From Pseudomonadota bacterium (GTDB lineage: Bacteria > Desulfobacterota > Desulfobulbia > Desulfobulbales > SURF-16): a stretch of 26,761 nt of DNA. The stretch spans positions 1-26,761 of the forward strand of contig JAUVQZ010000013.1 of the NCBI GenBank assembly GCA_030597865.1, given 5' to 3'. The notes below the pieces were generated by a model. It made no database searches and had not been told where the DNA came from. It saw only the letters and a list, made by a program, of their open reading frames with translations. Positions 8,273-15,940 of the stretch are shown in pieces (position 1 is the stretch's first letter; every line of letters starts with the position of its first letter). The position numbers were made by a program, and so were the translations under genes.

Positions 8273-10330
8273 CACCTCATCATGGAGGAGCTTCTGCACC
8301 TCGCCGCAGCGCAGCATCATGGCACCGAAATAGGGGTTGTTGATCTCCTCGTTTTCGGCAAGCCAGGTGGCGCCGGTGTTACCAAAGGCCATGGGGCAGA
8401 ACTGTTGGTAGACCGAACCGGCGCCCATGACACCCAGATCAGCCACGGCCTTACTGAGGGCCTGGCTCAGGGGGTAAAAGGCGGTGCGGATGGCCTCCAT
8501 ATCATCATCTGACCGTAATGCCCCGCCCGCCTTGGCCAGCTCCTGGGCCAGGGACGCGGCCAGATGGGGCAAGACCCCCTTGAGGGCCACCTCCACCTGG
8601 GCCACACCCCTTTGGGCGGCTTGAAGATCATCAGCGGCCAGACCATTCTGGATGGTGAAGTAGACCTCCATCAGGCTGCCAAGGGCCAGCCGCACCTCCT
8701 GGGAGCCACCGCCAACCTCAACATCCTGGAGATCATAGTGGCGGCGCAGCTTATGGAAATGCTCGGCCATGGCCCCGTAGAGGCGGTCACGCTCGGCTGG
8801 CTGGTCAGCCTCCTGGAGGAGAATCACATCCCCGCCAAGGAGCATGGCCAGCTCCTGCCAGGCCAGCTTATCCTCGCCCTCAAGCTTGGCATCCGCCATC
8901 TCCTGCAGGCGGTCCTGAAAGGCGGTGAGCAGGGCGCCTATGCGATGGGCATCATTCTGATGGATCTGCTCCGATAGTTTGACGAAGAGTCTGTGCAGGC
9001 CCTGGAGCTTGGCGCTGAAAAGTTGGGGCAGGGGCTCCTTCTCCCCACCTGTCTTGACCAAGAAGGGGTTCATCATGGAGGGCCGGGCCTGGAGCTGGAT
9101 GGCGGAATCTATCTTGAAATTACCGGCGCTTACCACAAGCTCCCCTTCAACAAGGCCGCTTTTCACCTCATAATAATGACCCCGCCGGGAACCTAAAACG
9201 ACCTCCTTGCCCAGATAGACCCCCTCCTCCTCAGGAACCTGGACGTAGACCAGGGCCCGCTTGCCGGTGAGCAGCGGCGCAGAGACCGGGATGAGCAGCG
9301 GCAGGTTGTTATCGGCCAGGGGCGCCAAGCCCCGGGCCTGGGCCCGGACAAACATGCCGGGCTTGAGCAGTCCCCCTTTATTATTGACATTGAGACGGAC
9401 ACGGATGGTCCTGGTCTTGTCATTAACCAGGGGATCGATATAGGCCACCTCCCCCTGGAAGGGCCGGCCTGGAAAGGCCTCCACCCTGAAACTCACCTGC
9501 TGGCCCAGGCTGATGCCCTTAAGGTCTGACTCGTAGGCCTCCAGCACCACCCAGAGATGGTCCAGATCGGCAATGGTATAGATGGGACTGCCGGTCTTGA
9601 CATACATGCCCTCAAAGACGTTCTTCTTGATGACAACGCCGCTCATGGGGGCCTGCAGGGTGATGTGATCGCTGGTCCGGCCGAGCTTAATCACCTCACC
9701 AATCTGACCACTGGTCAGTCCCAGGAGACGGAGCTTGGTGCGGGCCGCCTTCTCGGTGCGCAGCACGGTATTTTTAAGGATCTCTGAGCTGCTGTTTTGG
9801 AAGTTCTGCACAGCGGCCACGGCCTGGATGAGTTCGGCCTGGGCCGTGAGCAGTTCCGGGCTGTAGATCTCGGCCATGGCCTGGCCCTTTTCCACCAGGG
9901 AGCCGGTATAATCGACATGGAGGGTATCGATACGGCCGGCCACCCAGGCCGTAATGGTGCCCAGCCGGGTCTCATCATAATCCACCTTGCCCACCATCCG
10001 GGTCAGAACCCCGGCCGAGCCCCGAATCACCGGCACCACCTCCACCTGGGCCAGTTTCCGGGCCCGGGCATCAAAGCTGATCTGGCGCAGACTATGGCGC
10101 TTACCGTCATTATTATCCCTGGCCACCTCGATCAGGTCCATAAAGCAGATGGGGCACTGGCCAAACTCCGGGAGCTGGATCTGGGGGTGCATGGAACAGA
10201 TCCACACCATCTGCGCCTCTGACTCGCCATGGTCATGATCATGCTCTGCCGCACCGGCCTGTCCGGCTGTTGCCAGGACAAGGAGGATCAGAATGAACAG
10301 TATGGGTGAAGAAAGTGTACGGTGAAGCAT
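8270..10330 (-). CDS. cusB: Periplasmic adaptor of the metal RND pump (CusB-type) with N-terminal HMBD and C-terminal DUF3347
   Basis: Membrane-fusion protein linking the RND pump to the outer-membrane channel and handing over metal. It has 686 residues, well above the ~400 of E. coli CusB. A signal peptide ends near residue 27 and is followed by a His-rich AEHDHDHGE stretch. A heavy-metal-binding domain occupies about 43-66: CSMHPQI, then CPICFMDL (C45, M47, H48, C59, C62, M64). The barrel-sandwich/beta-barrel adaptor core covers roughly 70-430. The C-terminal quarter has two helical DUF3347-like stretches, ending in CPMAF (C645), NPYFG and a final CGEV (C675), the usual DUF3347 metal-ligand tail. 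An AGGAG box six bases before the ATG supports the start. Stop codon close to a possible repeat end. Confidence 0.92.
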   Translation of the reverse strand: MLHRTLSSPILFILILLVLATAGQAGAAEHDHDHGESEAQMVWICSMHPQIQLPEFGQCPICFMDLIEVARDNNDGKRHSLRQISFDARARKLAQVEVVPVIRGSAGVLTRMVGKVDYDETRLGTITAWVAGRIDTLHVDYTGSLVEKGQAMAEIYSPELLTAQAELIQAVAAVQNFQNSSSEILKNTVLRTEKAARTKLRLLGLTSGQIGEVIKLGRTSDHITLQAPMSGVVIKKNVFEGMYVKTGSPIYTIADLDHLWVVLEAYESDLKGISLGQQVSFRVEAFPGRPFQGEVAYIDPLVNDKTRTIRVRLNVNNKGGLLKPGMFVRAQARGLAPLADNNLPLLIPVSAPLLTGKRALVYVQVPEEEGVYLGKEVVLGSRRGHYYEVKSGLVEGELVVSAGNFKIDSAIQLQARPSMMNPFLVKTGGEKEPLPQLFSAKLQGLHRLFVKLSEQIHQNDAHRIGALLTAFQDRLQEMADAKLEGEDKLAWQELAMLLGGDVILLQEADQPAERDRLYGAMAEHFHKLRRHYDLQDVEVGGGSQEVRLALGSLMEVYFTIQNGLAADDLQAAQRGVAQVEVALKGVLPHLAASLAQELAKAGGALRSDDDMEAIRTAFYPLSQALSKAVADLGVMGAGSVYQQFCPMAFGNTGATWLAENEEINNPYFGAMMLRCGEVQKLLHDEV

Positions 10331-10374
10331 GATAATCTCCTAGGGGAGAAGAGGATTGGAGGCCGCTGTGGGCT

Positions 10375-10481
10375 GGACCATGCGCGGTACAGGGATGAGC
10401 TCACTTGTGAAAAAAGGGGATGGGCCACAAGTAATTATCAAAGGGAGAAATTTGAACTCACCCCTGGACCACGCATGGCCC
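10375..10481. repeat. 107-bp palindromic element between YHS and cusB-like genes
   Basis: The left end GGACCATGCGCGGTACAGGG pairs with the right end reading, on the minus strand, GGGCCATGCGTGGTCCAGGG. A nested ACTTGTG (10403-10409) and CACAAGT (10426-10432) hairpin lies inside. It fills the gap between two genes of the same operon. Confidence 0.7.
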
Positions 10482-10491
10482 GGAAAAAGAG

Positions 10492-10746
10492 TTACCCCTT
10501 AGGGACAACGGCTGGTTCCTGACCCTGCTCCTTGAGCTTGTCCAGATATTTCTGGGGATCCTTCTTAAAGACGCCGTCACAATAGGCGCAGCAGAAATAG
10601 ACCCGTTTACCATCGTGATCGGCGTAGAGCTTCTTGGTAATGGTGCCACCCATCACCGGACAGGTGGTCTGGGGTTCAGCCAGGGCAGCAGTGGCAAAGG
10701 CCAGCATCAGGGCCAGGGGGAGAAACAAAAATTTACCTATCTTCAT
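10492..10746 (-). CDS. Small secreted YHS-domain metal-binding protein
   Basis: Predicted periplasmic protein of 84 residues. A signal peptide (MKIGKFLFLPLALMLAFATA, cleavage after ALA at 23) is followed by a YHS/TRASH-like domain: TCPVMGG (C29), an alternating charged segment, then YFCCAYCDGVFKKDPQKY (C52, C53, C56). YHS domains bind metals through these cysteines and often accompany copper efflux proteins. Its place between the channel and adaptor genes suggests that it binds or delivers metal to the tripartite pump, which is inference. An AAGGAG box six bases before the ATG supports the start. The long C-terminal tail after the YHS core is lysine-rich. Confidence 0.85.
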   Translation of the reverse strand: MKIGKFLFLPLALMLAFATAALAEPQTTCPVMGGTITKKLYADHDGKRVYFCCAYCDGVFKKDPQKYLDKLKEQGQEPAVVPKG

Positions 10747-10770
10747 GATCGACTCCTTGTTGTGATTAAA

Positions 10771-10911
10771 GGGTATCTTGAAAAACTAGATATTTTGTAC
10801 GAGAACAAGGAACGGTGAAAACAAAAAGCGCAGCATATTGGTCATATGCGAGCATTTTTATTTTTGCCGTGACGCAGTAATCGGGCAAAATAGCAGTTTT
10901 GCAAGGTAGCC
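10771..10911. repeat. 141-bp palindromic MITE-like element between cusC-like and YHS genes
   Basis: GGGTATCTTGAAAAACT at the left pairs imperfectly with a right end reading GGCTACCTTGCAAAACT on the minus strand; TATTTTG occurs in both arms. The centre contains GCATATTGGTCATATGCG (10842-10859), itself a near-palindrome. The arms fold through almost the full length. It fills most of the gap inside the efflux operon. Confidence 0.75.
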
Positions 10912-10986
10912 TACAAATTAACGACTAATCTATCCTACTCATCCTCACCCTGTCTCCTGGCGGCAAGGGGCTTGGCAACAGCGTAT

Positions 10987-12246
10987 TTAATGCCATGTGG
11001 CTAAAGTACCTCCCACCAACTCCTCCAGGCGGGCCACCTCCAGGGCCTGATCTGCCAAGGCCCGACGCTGGCTCAACTCAAAGGCCAGAAGATTTTTTTC
11101 CGTGTCCAGCAGGGCAAGAACCGTTTGCCGGCCATCCTGAAAGGCCTGCAGGCCCACCTCAAGCTCCTGACGGATCTTGGGAATAATGGACTCCTGATAG
11201 AGGGCCTGACGGCGCAGGGCATCCCGGTAGCGGTAGAGGCCCAGATCAATGGCAACATCCAGATCACGAAGCTGCTGCTCCCTGGTATCCCTGGCCACCC
11301 TGATCCCTGCCTGCTTTTCAGCCACAGCTCCGTGGCGGCGGTCGCGAAACAGGGGAATATTCATGGTGAGGCCGGCAATCACCGGATCACGGCCGCTATC
11401 AACGGGGTCGCCAACCTCAGCAGGACCAGTGATAATGGTCCTCAGACTGACAGTCAGATCCGGGTAAAAATCTTTTTTAACACGTTGCAGGGATGTCTTG
11501 GCCCTGCGCACGGCCTGATCCGCCCCGAAAAGTTTTGGACTCTTGGTGCGGGCCAGGTCATATAATGCCCCGCCTGCCATATCTATGGTAATGGCAGACA
11601 GCCTCTGCGGCTTCTGACGGGCCCTGTCGCTGGGGGCGCCCAGCAATGAGTTGAGCTGTCCCCGCAGCGGTTCGTCCCGGTCACGCAGGGAACGCAGACG
11701 TTCCTCAAGGCGGGCCAGCTCCACCTGAATCTTGAGAACATTGCCATAGTCGAGCCTGGCGGTGCTGTAACGGCTCAGGGCCACTGATTCAACATAACGC
11801 AGGAGCTCCAGACCATCTGCGGCGATCTGCTGCGCCTGGTGATTAAAGGCATACTCGACATAGGCCTCCTTGACCCGGCGAACCAGCCGTAGCTGCGCCT
11901 CATGGTGACGGCTCCTGGCAATGGCGCTCTGCTGACGGGCCTCTTGTTTCTGTAAGGATAATTTTGTTGGCCAGGGCAGGCGCTGGCTGAGACTGATGGC
12001 TGCCTCCTGGGGACCGGTGCGGGTCTCCACCGGCTCCAGATAATACTGCACCCCAAAAACAGGATCGGGCAGCACGCCGGCCCGCCTTATACCCTCCTCG
12101 GCGACCTGGGCCTCGGCCCTGGCAGCACCAAGCCCATTATTATGGGCCAGGGCCTCCTCAACATACTGCTCCAGAGATGCAGAAGCCGTCCCTGCCCAGG
12201 TAAGCAGCAAGACGGCTCCGAAGAAATGAATGATTGGGTTTTTCAT
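10987..12246 (-). CDS. cusC: Outer-membrane efflux channel, TolC/CusC family
   Basis: Forms the outer-membrane and periplasmic tunnel through which the RND complex releases metal. It has 419 residues, with a signal peptide ending near TASA (residue 23). No lipobox cysteine follows, so it is unlike lipidated E. coli CusC. The first half has the FGVQYYLEPVETRTGPQEAAISLSQRLP-type segment (about 64-91) typical of heavy-metal CusC/CzcC proteins. Long coiled-coil-forming helices follow, with the internal duplication of the outer-membrane efflux family: LARLEERLRSL in the first repeat and EKQAGIRVARDTREQQLRDL in the second. The start lies 11 bases after the stop of the 43-residue peptide gene and has no ribosome-binding site of its own, so it is probably translationally coupled. 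Its neighbours make the metal-efflux assignment secure. Confidence 0.9.
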   Translation of the reverse strand: MKNPIIHFFGAVLLLTWAGTASASLEQYVEEALAHNNGLGAARAEAQVAEEGIRRAGVLPDPVFGVQYYLEPVETRTGPQEAAISLSQRLPWPTKLSLQKQEARQQSAIARSRHHEAQLRLVRRVKEAYVEYAFNHQAQQIAADGLELLRYVESVALSRYSTARLDYGNVLKIQVELARLEERLRSLRDRDEPLRGQLNSLLGAPSDRARQKPQRLSAITIDMAGGALYDLARTKSPKLFGADQAVRRAKTSLQRVKKDFYPDLTVSLRTIITGPAEVGDPVDSGRDPVIAGLTMNIPLFRDRRHGAVAEKQAGIRVARDTREQQLRDLDVAIDLGLYRYRDALRRQALYQESIIPKIRQELEVGLQAFQDGRQTVLALLDTEKNLLAFELSQRRALADQALEVARLEELVGGTLATWH

Positions 12247-12257
12247 GGGGAGAGGGC

Positions 12258-12389
12258 TTATTTGATGAAGGAATCAGTCTCGCAGTCATAAACCGCGCCG
12301 ACCCCGCCGTGCCCGGCAAAGGAACTGGTCACCGTAACAAGGGTGGCAAAAACAAAGAGTACAGCAACAAGGGTTTTTAGGGTTTTCAT
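12258..12389 (-). CDS. 43-residue secreted peptide leading the metal efflux operon
   Basis: I do not recognise a family. The reading frame is ATG at 12389 to TAA at 12258. A textbook AAGGAGG box lies six bases upstream, the best ribosome-binding site in this operon. Residues 1-25 form a clear signal peptide (MKTLKTLVAVLFVFATLVTV, then TSSFA). The predicted mature peptide is only 18 residues: GHGGVGAVYDCETDSFIK, with one His, one Cys and three acidic residues, all able to bind metal. It precedes the channel gene by 11 bases, so it heads the operon and may couple translation. A periplasmic copper-binding or sensing role is inference; it could also be a leader peptide. Confidence 0.75.
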   Translation of the reverse strand: MKTLKTLVAVLFVFATLVTVTSSFAGHGGVGAVYDCETDSFIK

Positions 12390-12930
12390 GGCGAACCTCC
12401 TTGATGTTACGCGCCTCGTGGCGCCTTTATTGGTTCCTGCTTGTATGAGGGTTTATTTCAGGAAATATGCCACATTTCGTGGCTTCCAAAAAAAAATGGT
12501 TGCATCCCGCCTCGTCGACAAAAAACTATTTCGCTAAATCAGCTCGTTACAGAGCTTATTTTTTGACATCCACAATATAAAAAAGGGAAGATCCACTCCA
12601 GAAAAGGAGTGCAGCAACTGAACGAGGGATAAAAATAGAGAATATTCTTCACTCACTTTAGAGAATATTCTCTAAAGTGGAGGTATCCACCTCGGTGACC
12701 CAAGGAAGCAGAGGAGGCAAAGAAGGGAGGCAGAATCTTTATCAGATAGCTCCACCCCAATGGTTTAGCTCAATCCCCCTTTGAGGGGCCTTCTTCTCTA
12801 TTTCCCTACTTCTCTAAATCAAACTCGATGATTTTGAAAAAGTCTCTGGCGACTAAACCCGTTGGCGGTAAATCAGGTAAGCGAACCTGTGAGACTCCGG
12901 GAAGTAAATCACTGTAGCGATGGCCGTACC
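12390..12930. other. Intergenic region upstream of the efflux operon
   Basis: This 541-bp non-coding stretch separates the response regulator stop from the efflux leader peptide. It contains a GCGCC-TCGT-GGCGC hairpin close to the peptide gene, a GCCAC/GTGGC inverted repeat at about 12469-12483, a CACTCC/GGAGTG hairpin (12594-12611) and two AGAATATTCT palindromes (separate entry). I checked the minus strand for a GG-N10-GC sigma54 core between 12390 and 12625 and found none. No credible sigma70 promoter stands out. The part at about 12690-12930 shows nothing I recognise. Confidence 0.6.
12636..12679. promoter_or_regulatory. Tandem palindromic operator-like sites
   Basis: Two boxes share TAGAGAATATTCT: one at 12636-12648 and one at 12658-12670. 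The second is the centre of a perfect 26-bp palindrome (12654-12679) with half-site CACTTTAGAGAAT. Centres are 23 bp apart, roughly two helical turns, so a dimeric regulator could bind both on about the same face. The sites lie about 250 bp upstream of the efflux leader peptide and downstream of the NtrC-type regulator gene. The binding protein is unknown. Confidence 0.5.
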
Positions 12931-14307
12931 TTACTTTTCGAAGGTCTCGCGGGCTCGCTTATCTGCGAGGCCGTCAAACTTCTCTAAACGGTAGATGAGG
13001 ACGTGCCTGGGAATATTGAGGAGGCGGGCGGCCTGGGAGCGATTGCCCTTACTTTGGAGCAGGGCCTTTTCAATAAGGGCCTTTTCCACCTGGGGCAGGG
13101 AAATCCCCTCCGGCGGAATATCAGGAATGAATCCGTCCGACCCTTCAGACATGGTGGGCAGGAATATTTCCCCCTCTTCAATGCACTCGGAGCTGCGCAG
13201 AATAAGGCAGCGCTCCACCACGTTCTGCAATTCCCTGATATTGCCAGGCCAGGAATAGGACTGCAGCAGACCAAGGGCCCCCCTGCTGAAGTGGACAGCA
13301 GGAGGGGCATCAAGCTTAGCGAGGAAATGACTGACCAGGGGTGGGATGTCTTCGCGGCGATCGCGCAGGGGGGGGAGGTGGAGGGGAATAACACTGAGGC
13401 GGTAGAAGAGATCTTCACGAAAACGGCCCAGGCGGATCTCCTCCTGCAGGTCACGGTTGGTGGCCGCAACAATGCGGACATCCACGGCCTCGCTCTGGTC
13501 ACTGCCCACCGGCTCCACCACCCTCTCCTGCAGGGCCCTGAGGAATTTGACCTGCATCTCGGGCTGCAACTCGGCTATCTCATCGAGAAAAAGGGTGCCG
13601 CCCCCAGCTGCCTGAAAGCGGCCCTTGCGATCCTTCACCGCCCCGGTAAAGGCCCCCTTGACATGGCCGAAGAGTTCGCTCTCAATAAGATTTGCCGGGA
13701 TGGCGGCGCAGTTAAGTGCCACAAACGGCTCGGTGCTTCGCCCGCTCTGCTGATGGATAAGGCGGGCCAGCACCTCCTTACCGGTGCCCGACTCCCCGGT
13801 AACCAATACGGTGGCCTGTGAACCTGCCACCTTTTTAGCAGTCTGCAACAGTTCAGCCATGGCGGAATTGGCCGTCACCATACCCTCCACACCGGTGAGA
13901 CGATCTATCTCCCGGGCCTGACTCCTGGTCCGTTTTTTCAGGACCCCCATCTCCAGGGCCTTGGCGCAGGAGAGACGCAGGGTCTCGCGGTCAAAGGGTT
14001 TGGTGATAAAGGTAAAGGCCCCCAGGTGCATGGCCTGCACCGCCATCTCAATGGAGCCAAAGGCGGTGATGATGATCACCGGCACCCCGGGCGCCTCTTG
14101 CTTAAACTGTTTCAAGAGATCAATGCCGCTCATATCACCGAGCTGAACGTCGGTTACCACCAGGGCCGGTTTTTTTTTGCTGAATGCGGCAAGACCCTCG
14201 GCGCCATCAGCGGCAGAAACCACGCTAAAACCCGCCGAGATCAGGTTATACTCGGTGACCCGCCGCAGACTCTCATCATCATCTATCAGAAGGATATGCT
14301 CAGCCAT
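12931..14307 (-). CDS. NtrC-family sigma54-dependent response regulator
   Basis: Cytoplasmic transcription activator working with the adjacent histidine kinase at sigma54 promoters. I placed the start at ATG 14307 (458 residues), which begins MAEHILLIDDDESL; the upstream open frame is antisense-like sequence inside the kinase gene. The receiver domain (about 1-120) has D9, D10, D11 and the phosphorylation site D53 (VVTDVQL). The AAA+ domain has Walker A GESGTGKE, the sigma54-contact loop GAFTGA and Walker B GTLFLDEIAEL. The C-terminal Fis-type helix-turn-helix is GNRSQAARLLNIPRHVLIYR. It overlaps the kinase gene by 8 bp, so the two are translationally coupled. Targets are not known: the efflux operon downstream or the sigma54-driven glnB upstream are the candidates. 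Confidence 0.92.
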   Translation of the reverse strand: MAEHILLIDDDESLRRVTEYNLISAGFSVVSAADGAEGLAAFSKKKPALVVTDVQLGDMSGIDLLKQFKQEAPGVPVIIITAFGSIEMAVQAMHLGAFTFITKPFDRETLRLSCAKALEMGVLKKRTRSQAREIDRLTGVEGMVTANSAMAELLQTAKKVAGSQATVLVTGESGTGKEVLARLIHQQSGRSTEPFVALNCAAIPANLIESELFGHVKGAFTGAVKDRKGRFQAAGGGTLFLDEIAELQPEMQVKFLRALQERVVEPVGSDQSEAVDVRIVAATNRDLQEEIRLGRFREDLFYRLSVIPLHLPPLRDRREDIPPLVSHFLAKLDAPPAVHFSRGALGLLQSYSWPGNIRELQNVVERCLILRSSECIEEGEIFLPTMSEGSDGFIPDIPPEGISLPQVEKALIEKALLQSKGNRSQAARLLNIPRHVLIYRLEKFDGLADKRARETFEK

Positions 14308-15424
14308 GCTTGTATAAGATCTCCTGTTTCGGTATTGTCGCCGTGAAAAGGGCGCCGCCCAGCTCCGAGCGGCCCACTGTAAGTTTACCCCCGTAGCTCT
14401 CGACAATCTTGGCACTAATGGCAAGGCCAAGGCCGGTGCCCTCCTCCCTGCCAGAGTAAAAGGGCGCAAAGATCTGGTCGTACTCCCCTGTGGGCACACC
14501 CGAGCCATCATCGCCAAAAGAGATGACGGTGCACCCCTCCTCCTGGCCCAAACCAACCACAATATGGCCGCCACGGGCCACGGCCTCGGCAGCGTTGATC
14601 AGCAGATTGATAAAAACCTGAGCCATTTTATCGGCATCCACCAGAAAGCCCCTCTCCTCTGAAGGGAGGGTAAGCTCCACCTTAATCCCCTTCTTGCGGA
14701 AGGTGTTATCCAGCAGGGTGATTACCCGCTTCAAGATGGCGGCTGCCTCCTCCTTTTTCGGTTCCTCACCCCCAGAGCCGTGCTGGCTCCGTGAAAAATT
14801 CAGGACCTCCTCCACCGTACTATTGAGCCGCGAGGTCTCCTTGAGAAGGATCTCCACAAACTCCCTTTTCGGGTGACCAGGGGGAAACTCATCAAGGAAG
14901 ATTTCCGCCGTGCCCTTGATGGAGGCCAGGGGATTCTTGATCTCATGGGCCAGGGAGGCGGAGAGCTGACCCAAGGCGGACAATTTCTGACTGGCCCGCA
15001 ACTGCTCCTCCACCTCAAGAAGAAGCTCGGCCTCCCTATGGAGATGACGATAGGAGCGTTCCAGTTTTTCAGAGAGATCCTGATATTTTCCCCTGAGCCG
15101 CGACTCCCTGCTGGCAATAAAGCCCACACCAGCACCGGCCAGCAGGTAGAGAACCACCTCGGCAAGCTCGCTGACATAAAAATCATAATTCATGTCATGG
15201 AAGATATGGAGATGGGGAATAAAGGCCAGACAGGCGATAAGGGCCATGGCAACACCGCCCCTCACCCCAAAGAACAGCCCCCCCGCCACAATGGGGAAAT
15301 AGCTCAGTCGCCGATAGGTTTCATGAAAAACCAGCTTATCCCCCGGGGTCAGGTGATGGAGGGCCCCGATACCTAGAAGGCTGACAACCAGGAGGGCGAA
15401 ATGTATTTTCGACTTATTGACCAT
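14300..15424 (-). CDS. Membrane histidine kinase, partner of the NtrC-type regulator
   Basis: Sensor kinase of 374 residues. The N-terminal part has about four hydrophobic segments (about 8-23, 42-55, 57-73, 86-105) with very short loops and no sizeable periplasmic domain, so it probably senses within the membrane or via a partner. A coiled linker runs at about 108-148. The HisKA domain has SLAHEIKNPLASIKG with phospho-acceptor H160. The ATPase domain shows N-box NLLINAAEA (273-281), G1 box GDDGSGVP (304-311) and G2 box GTGLGL (329-334). It is complete and overlaps the regulator gene by 8 bp. The organisation resembles ZraS/NtrB-like kinases paired with sigma54 activators. Signal unknown. Divergent from glnB. 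Confidence 0.92.
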   Translation of the reverse strand: MVNKSKIHFALLVVSLLGIGALHHLTPGDKLVFHETYRRLSYFPIVAGGLFFGVRGGVAMALIACLAFIPHLHIFHDMNYDFYVSELAEVVLYLLAGAGVGFIASRESRLRGKYQDLSEKLERSYRHLHREAELLLEVEEQLRASQKLSALGQLSASLAHEIKNPLASIKGTAEIFLDEFPPGHPKREFVEILLKETSRLNSTVEEVLNFSRSQHGSGGEEPKKEEAAAILKRVITLLDNTFRKKGIKVELTLPSEERGFLVDADKMAQVFINLLINAAEAVARGGHIVVGLGQEEGCTVISFGDDGSGVPTGEYDQIFAPFYSGREEGTGLGLAISAKIVESYGGKLTVGRSELGGALFTATIPKQEILYKHG

Positions 15425-15700
15425 ATATCTTGTCGCCAGTTAAATTTTCGTTGCAAGGTTGGGGTGGGCTTAGGGGTGGTAATCACCCACTGCATTGTAG
15501 CAAGCCCCCCTTGAAATACAAGTTTTGTGACCTTCCCGAGGAGAGCGTGGCCATTCTCCCCTGTCATTGGCCATTCAAAAACAGCCGCATCCTCCCTGGC
15601 GGCCCCCTTACTGAGTTGACCTATCCTCTCCAAACTTCACCGTTATTCACCACCAAGACCTATAATTAACGGTCCACAGCCAGCCCTTGCCCCCCCCCGT

Positions 15701-15721
15701 CCCCTGAGCCTGTCGAAGGGC
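15701..15721. repeat. Common intergenic repeat (CCTGAGCCTGTCGAAGGG type)
   Basis: CCCCTGAGCCTGTCGAAGGG is an imperfect hairpin with CCC...GGG ends. The motif is widely dispersed in many bacterial genomes (general knowledge). There is one copy in this window. Confidence 0.5.
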
Positions 15722-15765
15722 CCCTGTCGTCAACAGGCATACGAATTTGTAACCTTCGAAATTAT

Positions 15766-15789
15766 TTATTGCACATTTTTGTACAATAA
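15766..15789. promoter_or_regulatory. Dyad upstream of the glnB sigma54 promoter, possible activator site
   Basis: TTATTGCACA and TGTACAATAA are 10-bp arms with one mismatch around TTTT. TGCACA-N4-TGTACA resembles an NtrC half-site arrangement (TGCAC...GTGCA), but it is one base shorter than the usual 17-bp site. It lies roughly 130 bp upstream of the predicted start point, a typical enhancer distance. Confidence 0.35.
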
Positions 15790-15884
15790 CTCCCGGGACC
15801 ACCGCCCACCCCCCAAAGGCTCTGTCGCCAACAATCCCAACCAGGACAAGGGCTACCCGCCAAACACATCTTTTTTTTCGACCT

Positions 15885-15900
15885 TGGCACGCTTCTCGCT
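15885..15900 (+). promoter_or_regulatory. Sigma54 promoter of glnB
   Basis: TGGCACGCTTCTCGCT matches the consensus TGGCACGNNNNTTGCW at every defined position but one, with the essential GG (15886-15887) and GC (15898-15899) exactly ten bases apart. Transcription would start near 15911, leaving a leader of about 30 bases with an AGGAGG ribosome-binding site before the ATG at 15941. Confidence 0.82.
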
Positions 15901-15940
15901 CTTACTCCTTGCAAATAGAAATTTTCCCCAGGAGGAGACA

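Larger units (their letters stand above)
15425..15940. other. Divergent intergenic region between histidine kinase and glnB
   Basis: This 516-bp non-coding stretch holds the regulatory DNA of glnB (sigma54 promoter and an upstream dyad, listed separately), a run of nine C at 15690-15698, and a common CCTGAGCCTGTCGAAGGG repeat. A weak sigma70-like pair, TTGTAT-16-TACAAT, reads toward the kinase around 15494-15521. An open frame running into glnB from 15779 crosses the promoter and is not considered coding. Confidence 0.6.

Noticed and set aside
12390..12625. Sigma54 promoter for the efflux operon
   Set aside because: I checked GC positions followed by CC after ten bases on the plus strand (the reverse reading) and found none that fit, so the adjacent NtrC-type regulator has no obvious sigma54 site here.
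12840..12930. Possible structured RNA or tRNA-like fold downstream of the response regulator
   Set aside because: No cloverleaf, CCA end or conserved TTCGA loop in the right place could be found.
14308..14574. N-terminal extension of the response regulator
   Set aside because: It is antiparallel-frame sequence inside the kinase gene, with no domain; the receiver begins at 14307.
15779..15940. 54-residue N-terminal extension of the P-II protein
   Set aside because: The extension crosses the sigma54 promoter and the ATG at 15941 has an AGGAGG box and starts exactly where the family does.
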